A DNA stretch of 36,351 bases from Tannerella sp. (GCA_031265585.1 JAISCL010000042.1:1-36351); one strand, 5' to 3'. Numbered from the stretch's first letter, positions 25,515 to 33,571 are shown. Program-made: numbers and translations. Notes: generated from the letters alone by a model not told the origin.

Positions 25515-26387
25515 TTACAGCACGTTCAGAATCTGTTCTTTGATTTGTTCCAGCTCGTCTTTCATCAGCACGACTATTTTTTGCATTTCGGCCTGATTGC
25601 TTTTGGATCCGAGCGTATTTACTTCACGCCCTATTTCCTGAACGATGAATCCGAGTTTTTTACCCTGTCCGTGACCGCTGTTCAGTGTTTCTATAAAATA
25701 GCTGAGATGATTGTCCAGCCGGCTCTTTTCTTCATTTATATCCAGCTTTTCCATATAATAAATCATCTCCTGTTCGAGACGGTTGGCATCAATCTGTACT
25801 TCCGGCACTTTCTGCAGGTTTTCGATGATACGGTTTTTGATTTTCTCAACCCGTTCCTTTTCGAAGGGTTCGATTTGTTTCAGGAGTTCCGATATATTGG
25901 CAATTTTCTGTTCAAACAGTTTGGACAGCATCTCCCCTTCCCGGATCCGAAATTCGCACAATCTGTCAATAGCCCGGCTAATGGCTTCGCTCACAACCAG
26001 CCATTCCTCTTCATCGGCTTCGGCCATTTCGGTTTTTATGACATCGGGCAGGCGCAAAAGCAAAAGAAACCAGTCCTCCGGCTGATTGATATGCAGCGCT
26101 TCCGCGATTTCCCCGATCTGCTCCTTATAGCTTTCCACGACGGAGGCGTTTATTTTTGTCGCAGGATCCTTTCCGATGTTTTCGGTTGTGATGACAAACT
26201 CCACTTTCCCGCGGTCAAGCCTTTTCGACAGCATGGACCGTATTTCCATTTCCTTCTCGCGGTAACTGTTCGCTATGCGGGTAAAGAGATCCATTTGTTT
26301 ACTGTTGAGCGCCTTTATTTCTATTGTTACTTTTTTTGTCGGCAGTTCCGTAATTACTTTTCCGAAACCGGTCATAGATTGAATCAT
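25515..26387 (-). CDS. yicC: YicC family endoribonuclease
   Basis: A 290-residue cytoplasmic protein. The start MIQSMTGFGK is the family signature, and the C-terminal end contains QEIGREVNTLGSKSNQAEMQ, the conserved DUF1732 part with RExNT. YicC/YloC proteins have been described as endoribonucleases acting in RNA decay. Charged helices fill the middle. It is first in the operon with gmk and nadD, behind an excellent promoter. Confidence 0.93.
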   Translation of the reverse strand: MIQSMTGFGKVITELPTKKVTIEIKALNSKQMDLFTRIANSYREKEMEIRSMLSKRLDRGKVEFVITTENIGKDPATKINASVVESYKEQIGEIAEALHINQPEDWFLLLLRLPDVIKTEMAEADEEEWLVVSEAISRAIDRLCEFRIREGEMLSKLFEQKIANISELLKQIEPFEKERVEKIKNRIIENLQKVPEVQIDANRLEQEMIYYMEKLDINEEKSRLDNHLSYFIETLNSGHGQGKKLGFIVQEIGREVNTLGSKSNQAEMQKIVVLMKDELEQIKEQILNVL

Positions 26388-26410
26388 ATCTGTTTTGATT
26401 TAAAAACGAA

Positions 26411-26442
26411 CAAAGATAGTCAAACGGGATGAAAAGGACAAA
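26411..26442 (-). promoter_or_regulatory. Promoter of yicC-gmk-nadD
   Basis: On the minus strand TTTG (26442-26439), a 20-base spacer and TATCTTTG (26418-26411) match the consensus; the leader is short. Confidence 0.75.
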
Positions 26443-26459
26443 TGCCGGACTTGTTTTTC

Positions 26460-26493
26460 TTGCGCTCCGATTAAAAATTATTTAGTAGCTTTG
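26460..26493 (+). promoter_or_regulatory. Promoter of the AT-rich exported protein gene
   Basis: TAGCTTTG (26486-26493) is a good -7 box. The nearest upstream TTG (26460-26462) is 23 bases away, slightly too far, so the -33 part is weak. Leader about 35 bases. Confidence 0.5.
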
Positions 26494-26534
26494 TCCCGTG
26501 AAAGAAATAAGCTTATAATTAATAATGACAGCCA

Positions 26535-27569
26535 ATGAAAAAACTGTTTTTTTTCCTGATGATTAGCGTCGGCGCTTTGGCAAAAGCCGTGGACGGTTAT
26601 GTGTATGATATGAATAACAATCCATTGGAAAATGTAGAGGTTAGAAACGTAAAATCCGGGAAAGTCATCTTTTCCAACTGTACCGGTTTTTTTTCAGTTG
26701 AGGGTGACGATCGTGATACGATTCTCTTTACACTTGCAGAATATGTAACGAACGGGTTGACAATAAGAAACATAAAGAACTCTAACGGAAAGATATTTCT
26801 GTTTAATGAATTGATTTTTGAATTGCCGGAAGTCACTGTGACACCTGATCATAATATGTATGCGTTACATGAAAAAGCAATTTATAACTTAAAAAGCAGA
26901 TTAATTAAGAATAAGGCGATATCCTACGAATGTACACATTTTGAAAAAGAAATAAATTCCGGCGACGGGAGGGGATTGAATATATTATTCACAGCCGTGT
27001 TGAATACTGTTAATCCGAGGCGAAAAAATGTAAATTATAAGTTCTTCTTATCAAAATTAGAAGTTACTCCCGCTACTCAAACGAGTGAAATAATGAAAGA
27101 TAATAAACTGTACGAGCCAAATTTATTTTTTGAGTTTATCAACAATAAAATGCCCAAATCAAAAGAAAATTCAATACAAATTTCAGACTCAATCATCGTA
27201 ATTAAGAATGGATACAATGATAATGCTATAATATGTACAATTGACAAAGCAGATACGACTCTTATTAAGGTTGAATATGCAGTTAAGTCAGACCCGAAAT
27301 ACAGGCAATTCAGGACATTTAAGGTAAAACAGGTATATTACTCATTTTCGGTGGAGTTCAGGAAAGAAGAGGAAGGATACTGTTTGTATGAATTAGTTGT
27401 CAATGAGGATTTTTCATTTTTAGCAGGGAAACCTGAAAAAGAAGAACGTATAATTGGCTCGTACAAAATTTCAACATTACCTTATACGATACAGGATGCA
27501 TCTTTAAACATCGAACTTGATACGCGAATACTTTATAATATGGGTAATTATCCGGCTCTATCGGATTAA
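26535..27569 (+). CDS. Exported protein with CarboxypepD_reg-like domain
   Basis: A 344-residue protein with a short signal peptide (MKKLFFFLMISVGALAKA) and an N-terminal carboxypeptidase regulatory-like beta-sandwich (about 18-105: VDGYVYDMNNNPLENVEVRNVKSG, then LPEVTVTP). The remaining 240 residues are beta-rich and end in a region typical of Bacteroidetes proteins that pair this domain with an unknown envelope domain. No TonB plug is present. The gene is clearly more AT-rich than the conserved genes upstream and has its own promoter. It might belong to the signalling cluster after it, but there is a 200-base gap and no direct evidence. Confidence 0.65.
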   Translation: MKKLFFFLMISVGALAKAVDGYVYDMNNNPLENVEVRNVKSGKVIFSNCTGFFSVEGDDRDTILFTLAEYVTNGLTIRNIKNSNGKIFLFNELIFELPEVTVTPDHNMYALHEKAIYNLKSRLIKNKAISYECTHFEKEINSGDGRGLNILFTAVLNTVNPRRKNVNYKFFLSKLEVTPATQTSEIMKDNKLYEPNLFFEFINNKMPKSKENSIQISDSIIVIKNGYNDNAIICTIDKADTTLIKVEYAVKSDPKYRQFRTFKVKQVYYSFSVEFRKEEEGYCLYELVVNEDFSFLAGKPEKEERIIGSYKISTLPYTIQDASLNIELDTRILYNMGNYPALSD

Positions 27570-27699
27570 GTATAACTCCACTTTTGTCAGATTGGATTTA
27601 ATTTTTATTTTTTGTGTCTTTAAGTTTGATTATAAACATAATATAAGTGGATTCTGTCGTTGAATATCGTAAATTGCAGAAATAAAATATCCGGATAAT

Positions 27700-27730
27700 T
27701 TTGGAAGTATTGATAAAAAACGTACTTTTG
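27700..27730 (+). promoter_or_regulatory. Promoter of the LytTR-FHA unit
   Basis: TTTG (27700-27703), a 19-base spacer and TACTTTTG (27723-27730) match the consensus. Transcription would start near 27736, so a coding start at the in-frame TTG of 27701 is excluded and the ATG at 27773 is favoured. Confidence 0.7.
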
Positions 27731-27772
27731 CTAATCTTAAAAAATGACAAGAAATTAATAGTGCCTTATACG

Positions 27773-28183
27773 ATGGACAAATATTTGATGATAAAGACAC
27801 GTGATGAGTTGTTGCGTATAAATATTGAGCGTATCTTATATTTTGAAGCGGACCGGAATTATACCAAGCTACTTTTGGCAGAGGGCATTCAATTTACTTT
27901 TGCCGTTAATATTGGTAAAATAGAAGAAATGCTGGCTGTCCAGATATCGAATCCGGATACTATCCTCATTCGCGTCGGGAAAAGTTATATCGTTAATAAG
28001 AAACATATATTACAGATAAATCTACCCAAACAGAAGCTGTTATTATTAGCCGGTGAAAGTAAACCCCGGGAGTTGACGATTCCAAAAGATCCGCTCAGGG
28101 CTTTGAAGGATTCATTGGAGGCCGAAGTTTTGGGCGCCGGTAAACTAACTGCAGCCAAAGAGGGTGAAAATAATGAAAGTTAA
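27773..28183 (+). CDS. Stand-alone LytTR DNA-binding protein
   Basis: A 136-residue cytoplasmic transcription factor that is almost only a LytTR domain (about 1-105). It opens KYLMIKTRDELLRINIERILYFEADRNYTKLLL and contains the conserved FxRVxKSYIVN-like stretch ILIRVGKSYIVNKKHI. No receiver or sensor domain is present, so control must come from another partner. The tail after residue 110 is variable. The stop overlaps the start of the FHA gene by 11 bases. As first gene of the cluster it is the natural DNA-binding output of the kinase/FHA system; this link is inferred. Confidence 0.82.
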   Translation: MDKYLMIKTRDELLRINIERILYFEADRNYTKLLLAEGIQFTFAVNIGKIEEMLAVQISNPDTILIRVGKSYIVNKKHILQINLPKQKLLLLAGESKPRELTIPKDPLRALKDSLEAEVLGAGKLTAAKEGENNES

Positions 28184-28826
28184 AATAGGAAAAGCCAGTG
28201 ATAATGATTTTGTAATTAACGATCCGCAGGTGAGTCGTTATCATGCCTTGTTGACACAAGACGAAAACCGCGATTTGTTATTGGAAGACCTTGGTTCAAC
28301 GAATGGAACTTTTGTAAATGACTGCCAGATTGTCAAAAAACGTGTAACTTCAGAAGAAAGGGTTACGTTTGGGACAGCTTACACCGTGTCGATCCATGAC
28401 ATACTGAAAAGAGACAACGATTACAGTGAAGAGTTTGTACGCCTTAAAGATGTGTATGACGGTTATATTAAGGAAAAAATACGAATCCAGTCCAGTAACC
28501 AGTTTAAAACAAGACTGTTTCAATCCCTGCCTTTTGCCGTAATCGGTGTTGCCGGAATTGTACTCGGTTTTATGGGGCATACGAATAAAGGTCTTTTTGT
28601 CTTCAGTTTTATTCTGGCAGTTTGCGCTCCGACGATCGGTATCTATTTCGGTGCACGCCAGGCCGCCAAAATACCGGCCCAGCTGCAACGCCTTGCCAAT
28701 CAGTTCAAAATAGACTATGTCTGTCCTAAATGCGGCACCTTTCTGGGTGAGATCCCGTGGGAATCTTTAAGTAATAAAAAGCGGTGTCCGGTGTCTTCGT
28801 GCAGGGCCAAATGGATTCGTACCTGA
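28173..28826 (+). CDS. Membrane FHA protein with C-terminal zinc ribbon
   Basis: A 217-residue phospho-threonine reader anchored in the inner membrane. The FHA domain (1-75) keeps the binding residues S21, R22 and H24 (SRYH) and the loop DLGSTNGTFVND (39-50). A charged linker (78-112) may form a helix. Two membrane helices follow (about 118-134 and 139-159). The C-terminus has four cysteines (C184, C187, C205, C210) in a zinc ribbon. Both ends should face the cytoplasm. I start at the ATG; an in-frame GTG three codons earlier is possible. It probably docks the phosphorylated kinase or another Thr-phosphorylated partner at the membrane. Confidence 0.85.
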   Translation: MKVKIGKASDNDFVINDPQVSRYHALLTQDENRDLLLEDLGSTNGTFVNDCQIVKKRVTSEERVTFGTAYTVSIHDILKRDNDYSEEFVRLKDVYDGYIKEKIRIQSSNQFKTRLFQSLPFAVIGVAGIVLGFMGHTNKGLFVFSFILAVCAPTIGIYFGARQAAKIPAQLQRLANQFKIDYVCPKCGTFLGEIPWESLSNKKRCPVSSCRAKWIRT

Positions 28827-28916
28827 AATCTTGAGATTTGTACAATAATTCCTGTATTTTGTCCGTTATGAAGAAAATGTAAAAGGTAAACCCTGTTACA
28901 TTTATCCGGATCGTTA

Positions 28917-28924
28917 TATATTTG
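28917..28924 (+). promoter_or_regulatory. -7 box upstream of the Asp-rich protein gene
   Basis: TATATTTG matches the -7 consensus and lies 25 bases before the ATG. The -33 region is weak (TGTT at 28894-28897, 20 bases upstream). It would drive the Asp-rich, zinc/FHA and PP2C genes as a unit. Confidence 0.5.
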
Positions 28925-28949
28925 CAACAGAATTTTAATTATAACAGAT

Positions 28950-29216
28950 ATGAAAGATGAATATACATTCGTTACGTTAGATAACGATATGGTCACTACA
29001 GGAGATGCCGTTTTTGTCGATATTGATGATACGGTGAATTCGGATATGGATTTCGTCCAGATAGATGATTCGTATAATCTTGATTTACAGATTGACGGTG
29101 TTATGGGCGACAGTGCTGATTTTATCACAATGGATGATATGGATATGATCAATGATTTTGATATTGATTCTTATTCATCTGATATAAGTGAGTCAGATGT
29201 ATCCATCATCTTATGA
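28950..29216 (+). CDS. Small Asp-rich acidic repeat protein, family not recognised
   Basis: An 88-residue protein with 23 Asp, 2 Glu, a single Lys and no Arg or His. It has four copies of an F-(V/I)-x-(I/L/M)-D-(D/N) motif (residues 7-12, 22-27, 35-40, 58-63), giving alternating hydrophobic and acidic residues that could form beta strands or bind divalent metal ions. There is no signal peptide or membrane helix. Its stop overlaps the start of the zinc/FHA gene by 4 bases (ATGA), so it is translated as part of the cluster and is very likely a real gene. Ser and Thr residues near acidic groups are possible kinase targets. Its role is unknown. Confidence 0.72.
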   Translation: MKDEYTFVTLDNDMVTTGDAVFVDIDDTVNSDMDFVQIDDSYNLDLQIDGVMGDSADFITMDDMDMINDFDIDSYSSDISESDVSIIL

Positions 29217-29728
29217 TTTCTATTAAATGCCCGCATTGCAGAGTAGGACTTAAAGTTGACGAGACAAGAATACCGAAGGGGATTGAATTTTTTAACTGTC
29301 CGAAATGCAAGCGGGAAATACCCATATCTTATCTGGATCAGAAACTTGAACAGGATTCTGATGTGGAGACATTAGTTGTCTCCAAGGCAAAAGATAAAGG
29401 TATCGGACGTCTTATCGTTCTTCCGGGTATTGATACGCCTCAACAGGAATTTCAGTTGAACGAAGGTATTATGATTGTTGGTCGTAAGGCAAAAGTCTCT
29501 ACGGCCAATATTTGTATACAAACCGGTGACAAGACGATGAGCCGTAACCATATTCGCATAGAAGTGAAGAAAAATTCGAAAGGCGGGTATTTTCGTTCCC
29601 TTTCGGACAATAACAGTAAAAATAATACGTTATATAATGGAAAATGCATTGAAAACGGAGATGTGGTGGTGTTGAAAGATAATGATGAAATTGTGATGGG
29701 GCGCACGACTATCCGTTTTAATGAGTAA
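29213..29728 (+). CDS. Zinc-ribbon FHA protein
   Basis: A 171-residue cytoplasmic protein. An N-terminal zinc ribbon (C6, C9, C29, C32, similar to MJ0042-type) is followed by a short linker (DSDVETLVVSK, with T53) and an FHA domain (about 64-170). The FHA residues are R91, S110, R111 and H113 (MSRNH) and N138 (KNNT). The linker Thr stands in an acidic setting just before the FHA domain, as in mycobacterial GarA, where such a Thr is phosphorylated and then bound by the protein's own FHA domain. That comparison is an inference. The PP2C gene follows 8 bases later. Confidence 0.85.
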   Translation: MISIKCPHCRVGLKVDETRIPKGIEFFNCPKCKREIPISYLDQKLEQDSDVETLVVSKAKDKGIGRLIVLPGIDTPQQEFQLNEGIMIVGRKAKVSTANICIQTGDKTMSRNHIRIEVKKNSKGGYFRSLSDNNSKNNTLYNGKCIENGDVVVLKDNDEIVMGRTTIRFNE

Positions 29729-29736
29729 AACCATAT

Positions 29737-30549
29737 ATGACCATGAACATTACAATAGAAAGACCGTTTGCTGCAACCGAAAAGGGGATGCGTATCAATA
29801 ACGAAGATTTTATATACCCGCTATCGGAACTTGCTGATTCCGGACAGCGTCTTTTTATGGTATGCGACGGTGTCGGCGGGGCGGAAAAAGGAGAGATTGC
29901 CAGCGCCCTTGCCTGTGATTCGTTCCAGTCTTTTTTTGAAACATTTTTTGAAGATGACGATCCTTCCGAAGATTTTATAAACAGGGTCATCCGTTATACG
30001 GAATCCCGGTTCGATGAATATGTAAAATCGCATCCTGAAGCAAAAGGTATGGCGACTACATTAACGTTTTTATATGTCGGTGTTTCCGGAATTACGATCG
30101 CCCATATCGGAGACAGCCGGATTTATCAGTTCCGTAACGGGAAGATTCTCCGTGCAACGGAAGATCATTCGCTTGTTAATTCATGGGTCAAATTAGGCCG
30201 GATAACCAGAGAGGAAGCGATTGTCCATCCGCAGAAAAATGTTATAACAAGGGCCATAACGGGAACGGACGATTCGGTATGTGCCGATGTGGCGCTTATT
30301 ACCGACATACAGCCGGGGGATTATTTCCTGATGTGCACGGACGGTGTTTCGGAATGTTTTACAGATGAAAAACTGGAAGCTGTTTTTTCCCGTGGACTAA
30401 ATGCCGAATCTGTTAAGAATATGATTGTAGAGTATTGTGCGGATGAGGCCAGAGATAATTTTTCTTTCTATATATTGCCGGTTTTGGGTGTACAAAAAAT
30501 AGCCGGATATAAACAATATCTCCTTTCTTTCTTTTATTCTTTAGCGTAA
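29737..30549 (+). CDS. PP2C-family Ser/Thr phosphatase
   Basis: Removes phosphate from Ser/Thr residues with two metal ions; the counterpart of the kinase encoded next. It has 270 residues and no membrane segment. Signature stretches are NNEDF (21-25), CDGVGGAEKGE (43-53), GMATTLTFLYV (104-114), AHIGDSRIYQFRNG (122-135), CTDGVSECF (200-208) and RDNFSFYIL (239-247); D44, D202 and D240 are the metal ligands. An alternative ATG lies two codons downstream. Kinase-PP2C-FHA neighbours are the standard bacterial Ser/Thr phosphorylation set. Confidence 0.93.
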   Translation: MTMNITIERPFAATEKGMRINNEDFIYPLSELADSGQRLFMVCDGVGGAEKGEIASALACDSFQSFFETFFEDDDPSEDFINRVIRYTESRFDEYVKSHPEAKGMATTLTFLYVGVSGITIAHIGDSRIYQFRNGKILRATEDHSLVNSWVKLGRITREEAIVHPQKNVITRAITGTDDSVCADVALITDIQPGDYFLMCTDGVSECFTDEKLEAVFSRGLNAESVKNMIVEYCADEARDNFSFYILPVLGVQKIAGYKQYLLSFFYSLA

Positions 30550-30563
30550 AAATCGTATCTTTG
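30532..30563 (+). promoter_or_regulatory. Promoter of the kinase gene
   Basis: TTTT (30532-30535), a 20-base spacer and TATCTTTG (30556-30563) make a near-consensus promoter that starts inside the end of the PP2C gene, so the kinase can be expressed on its own. Confidence 0.55.
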
Positions 30564-30590
30564 TGCGGAATTAGTTAGTAGAGAGTATTT

Positions 30591-32474
30591 ATGAATTTAC
30601 CTGACGGATATTTTTTACAGAAAAAGAAATACCAGCTTACTTATACCATCGGCCAGGGCGGTTTCGGTATCACGTATTTGGGCGTATGGAATACGGAGGT
30701 AAAAGGAGGGCTTGGTGCAATGAAAACGAAAGTGCCTGTCTGTATAAAGGAATATTTCTTTAAAGACTATTGCTATCGCGATAAGGATTCGTATGCCGTC
30801 AAGGTTCATTCCGAGACCGGTGAAAAATTATTTGATAAATTTAAGGAAAAGTTAATCAAGGAAGCCAATATTCTCTCGGAAGTACAACATCCTTATATCG
30901 TCAATGTGCTGGAAGTGTTTGAAGAAAATAACACAGCCTATATTGTCATGGAGTATATAGAAGGCTGTTCTCTTAAATATATGCTTGATAAAGAGGGTGT
31001 CCTGACTGAAAATAAAGTGCTTAAATACGTTCACCAGATTGGAAACGCCCTTGATTTTGCACATGAGAAAAGTGTTGTGCACCTTGATATTAAACCCAGT
31101 AATATTCTTATTGATAAAGAAGACAATGCACGCCTTATTGATTTTGGAGTGAGCAAGCGGTATGACATAGACAAGCAGGAGACGAGTACAACGACACTTA
31201 CCCTGTCAAAAGGTTTTGCTTCTATTGAACAATATGATAATGAGGGGACGCAAAACTTTTCGCCCTGTCCTGATATATACTCTTTGGGGGCTACGATGTA
31301 TAATCTCCTGACGGGAATCATTCCGGTAGAGTCGATCTTGCGGGCAACCAAACAAATGCTGTCTCCGTCATCATACAATTCGAATGTAACGCAAAAAACC
31401 GAAAACGTGATCCTGAAAGCGATGGAGGTGAAGCCGGAAGATCGTTATCAGGTTATAAAGGAGATGCTTGCATCATTAGATATCCCTCCCTATGAGCTTA
31501 CCGAAAATACGCTTGTAGAATCGGAAAAACAGAGGGGAAATGATGCGACGGAAGTGTTGAATGCAGATTTTTCTAAAGCCGATGGCGATGAGGACAGGAC
31601 GATAGCGGTTTCTTCATCCGTAAATGAAGATTTCCGGGAAAGCAGTTCCCATTCATGGAAAAAAACAAAAAGAAGAATATTTTTGCCGGTTGCGATCTTA
31701 TTTTTTGCTTTTATTGGGTATGCCATATATAGCTATTTTGAGAATATTACGACCTCACGAAGTGCTTCCGGTATTGATATGCCGGGTGCAGGACATAGTA
31801 TAGTAGATACGGGACGTCTTGATAATAAGTTGTCTGTAATCTCCGGAATACCCGATCAGCAGGTTGGGCAGAAGCCGGAGGATGATGACCGGGAGCAGGG
31901 TGGAATGGAACAACAGCAGTCCGACCCGGAGAATGCATCTTCAAAGTCGGAAACCGGAACAGAACAGGGCCGGACACCCGATGTTCAATCCGGAGTAACT
32001 CCTCCCCAGCCTTCGGATTTGTCTGCTGAAAATCTCCAGGCTGCAGCAGAGGAAGAAGCAAGGATAGAGAAGGAATATCAGGAGCTTGTCGCTTCTGCAA
32101 AAAACAAAATGAAAAGTAAGGACTATACCGGTGCGTATGACGACCTGATGAGCGCTGTAAATAAGAAAACAACGGAGGAAGCGCTTAACCTTATGCAACA
32201 ATGCAGGGAGGAAAAAGAAAAGAATATAGTAAAAGAGAGATTGGCTAAATATTTAATATTTGACAAGATTGATTTTGGGGATTTGAAAATCGTAAGAAAA
32301 TTGGATTCAGGTCTTTTTGGTGCAATCAATGCAAAAGGCGAGGAGGTGATACCGTGTAAATACCTGGATACGGATACATCAAATGATGATCGCCTCTTTC
32401 TGCGTGAGGACAATCTGTATGATGTTTATGATAATAAAGGAAGGAATATGGGTACAAAATCTGCAGACTTATGA
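30591..32474 (+). CDS. Membrane Ser/Thr protein kinase with WG-like ectodomain
   Basis: A 627-residue inner-membrane kinase. The cytoplasmic kinase domain (about 15-295) has the glycine loop GQGGFGITYLG (21-31), K53 (VCIKEYF), VVHLDIKPSNIL (162-173) with catalytic D166 and N171, and DFG at 184-186. The Arg of the usual HRD is Leu165, a non-RD kinase. A juxtamembrane linker carries T320 and T337 in FHA-type contexts. One membrane helix (about 363-382) leads to an acidic, Gln-rich spacer (about 385-480), a charged helical part with a TPR-like helix pair (485-550), and a C-terminal WG-like repeat (LFGAINAKGEEVIPCKY, 575-590). The outside part may sense envelope signals. Confidence 0.9.
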   Translation: MNLPDGYFLQKKKYQLTYTIGQGGFGITYLGVWNTEVKGGLGAMKTKVPVCIKEYFFKDYCYRDKDSYAVKVHSETGEKLFDKFKEKLIKEANILSEVQHPYIVNVLEVFEENNTAYIVMEYIEGCSLKYMLDKEGVLTENKVLKYVHQIGNALDFAHEKSVVHLDIKPSNILIDKEDNARLIDFGVSKRYDIDKQETSTTTLTLSKGFASIEQYDNEGTQNFSPCPDIYSLGATMYNLLTGIIPVESILRATKQMLSPSSYNSNVTQKTENVILKAMEVKPEDRYQVIKEMLASLDIPPYELTENTLVESEKQRGNDATEVLNADFSKADGDEDRTIAVSSSVNEDFRESSSHSWKKTKRRIFLPVAILFFAFIGYAIYSYFENITTSRSASGIDMPGAGHSIVDTGRLDNKLSVISGIPDQQVGQKPEDDDREQGGMEQQQSDPENASSKSETGTEQGRTPDVQSGVTPPQPSDLSAENLQAAAEEEARIEKEYQELVASAKNKMKSKDYTGAYDDLMSAVNKKTTEEALNLMQQCREEKEKNIVKERLAKYLIFDKIDFGDLKIVRKLDSGLFGAINAKGEEVIPCKYLDTDTSNDDRLFLREDNLYDVYDNKGRNMGTKSADL

Positions 32475-32541
32475 TTAATAACTTTAAACATACTATTTTT
32501 ACTGCTTTTCCATCTTTTGTTTTTATTTTTTTCATCCTTTA

Positions 32542-32573
32542 TTTCATTCATATTATATAATCTTTTATCTTTG
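32542..32573 (+). promoter_or_regulatory. Promoter of the outer-membrane protein/lipoprotein pair
   Basis: TTTC (32542-32545), a 20-base spacer and TATCTTTG (32566-32573) are close to consensus. Transcription would begin near 32580, just before the ATG at 32604, which excludes a start further upstream. Confidence 0.55.
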
Positions 32574-32575
32574 TG

Positions 32576-32597
32576 CTTCAAAAAAACTTTTTTGAAG
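32576..32597 (+). repeat. Inverted repeat in the leader of the outer-membrane protein gene
   Basis: CTTCAAAAAA and TTTTTTGAAG pair over 10 bases with only 2 bases between them. It covers nearly the whole predicted leader, 7 bases before the ATG. It may be an operator or shape translation initiation. Confidence 0.5.
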
Positions 32598-32603
32598 AAG
32601 AAA

Positions 32604-33560
32604 ATGATGAAAAGAATAATGATTATATTTGTGCTGTTGCCTGTAACTTTTTATGTTACAGCGCAAAGACAGACTGAATATAACAGACAGGGAGATGAAG
32701 CCATGGAGCGCCTTGATTACAGCGCTGCCAAGGTCTGGTATGAGGAAGGCATTTCAAATTGTGACCCTTATAGCATTAATCAATTAACTTCTATCTGGCT
32801 GGCTGACGAATCCATGCGCATATCCATGCGCAATGTAATGAGACGCTGCCTGGATTGCCTTACAAACCGTGCTACCGAATTTAAAGATTCAATAAGCATG
32901 AATAAACTGATTCTGTATTACACGGAAGGGATCGGGACCTATAAAAATGAAGCGAAAGTGAACTTTTGGGAAAGCCAGATAGCGTTATTGCAAAATACAT
33001 CTATTGTGAACGGGAGAACTTCAAAAACTCCCCGTGAAAAAGTGAAAATGAAATTTTTTGCCGGATATTCGGCTTCCTATTATGCACCTTATGGACTTAC
33101 GGTGGGTGGAGTGGGGAGAACGGTTGGATGGTATCTGCGTTTTCGTACGAACCTGTCATTTCAGGATTTTTCGGAAACCTGTAACAGCGATGGGAGTATA
33201 GAAGGAGGTTTGCCCGGCAGTTTGCCTAACTGGACAAAACAGGATCCGGATAAAATTAACTTCTTAATGGCTACAGGAGGGCTTATGGTTAAGGTTGCCC
33301 CTTCATTTTTTATCTCAGCGGGTGCGGGGTATTGTAAGCGCGAAGCTATTTATAAAGTGGAAAAAATAAGTATTGACGAAGGCCGTTCCGAAGGATTTAT
33401 CTGGGCTAAATATAATGATAAAAAATCATCTTTTGATGGGGTTGCGTTGGATTTGGACGGAACATTCCGTATGGGAAAAGTGTTGTACGGTTCGCTTGGC
33501 TGTAGCTTACTCAATTTTGAGAATATATCTGCAAATGCAGGTATAGGTGTATTTTTCTAA
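32604..33560 (+). CDS. Exported TPR-like/beta-barrel outer-membrane protein
   Basis: A 318-residue protein with a signal peptide cleaved after VTA20 (before QRQTEYN). Residues about 25-150 are helical with a TPR-like unit (NRQGDEAMERLDYSAAKVWYEEGISNCDP). From about 170 to the end the chain has alternating aromatic strands (MKFFAGYSASYYAPYGLTVGGVG, WYLRFRTNLSFQDF, FFISAGAGYC) and finishes in GIGVFF with a terminal Phe, as in outer-membrane barrels. It is 11 bases before the FN3/Kelch lipoprotein gene and shares its transcript. It could anchor or expose that lipoprotein. I know no exact family. Confidence 0.72.
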   Translation: MMKRIMIIFVLLPVTFYVTAQRQTEYNRQGDEAMERLDYSAAKVWYEEGISNCDPYSINQLTSIWLADESMRISMRNVMRRCLDCLTNRATEFKDSISMNKLILYYTEGIGTYKNEAKVNFWESQIALLQNTSIVNGRTSKTPREKVKMKFFAGYSASYYAPYGLTVGGVGRTVGWYLRFRTNLSFQDFSETCNSDGSIEGGLPGSLPNWTKQDPDKINFLMATGGLMVKVAPSFFISAGAGYCKREAIYKVEKISIDEGRSEGFIWAKYNDKKSSFDGVALDLDGTFRMGKVLYGSLGCSLLNFENISANAGIGVFF

Positions 33561-33571
33561 ATAAAAGGACA

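Noticed and set aside
27701-27772. N-terminal extension of the LytTR protein from a TTG
   Set aside because: It would start upstream of the predicted transcription start and inside the promoter.
32517-32603. N-terminal extension of the outer-membrane protein
   Set aside because: It lies over the promoter, and a clean signal peptide begins at the ATG of 32604.
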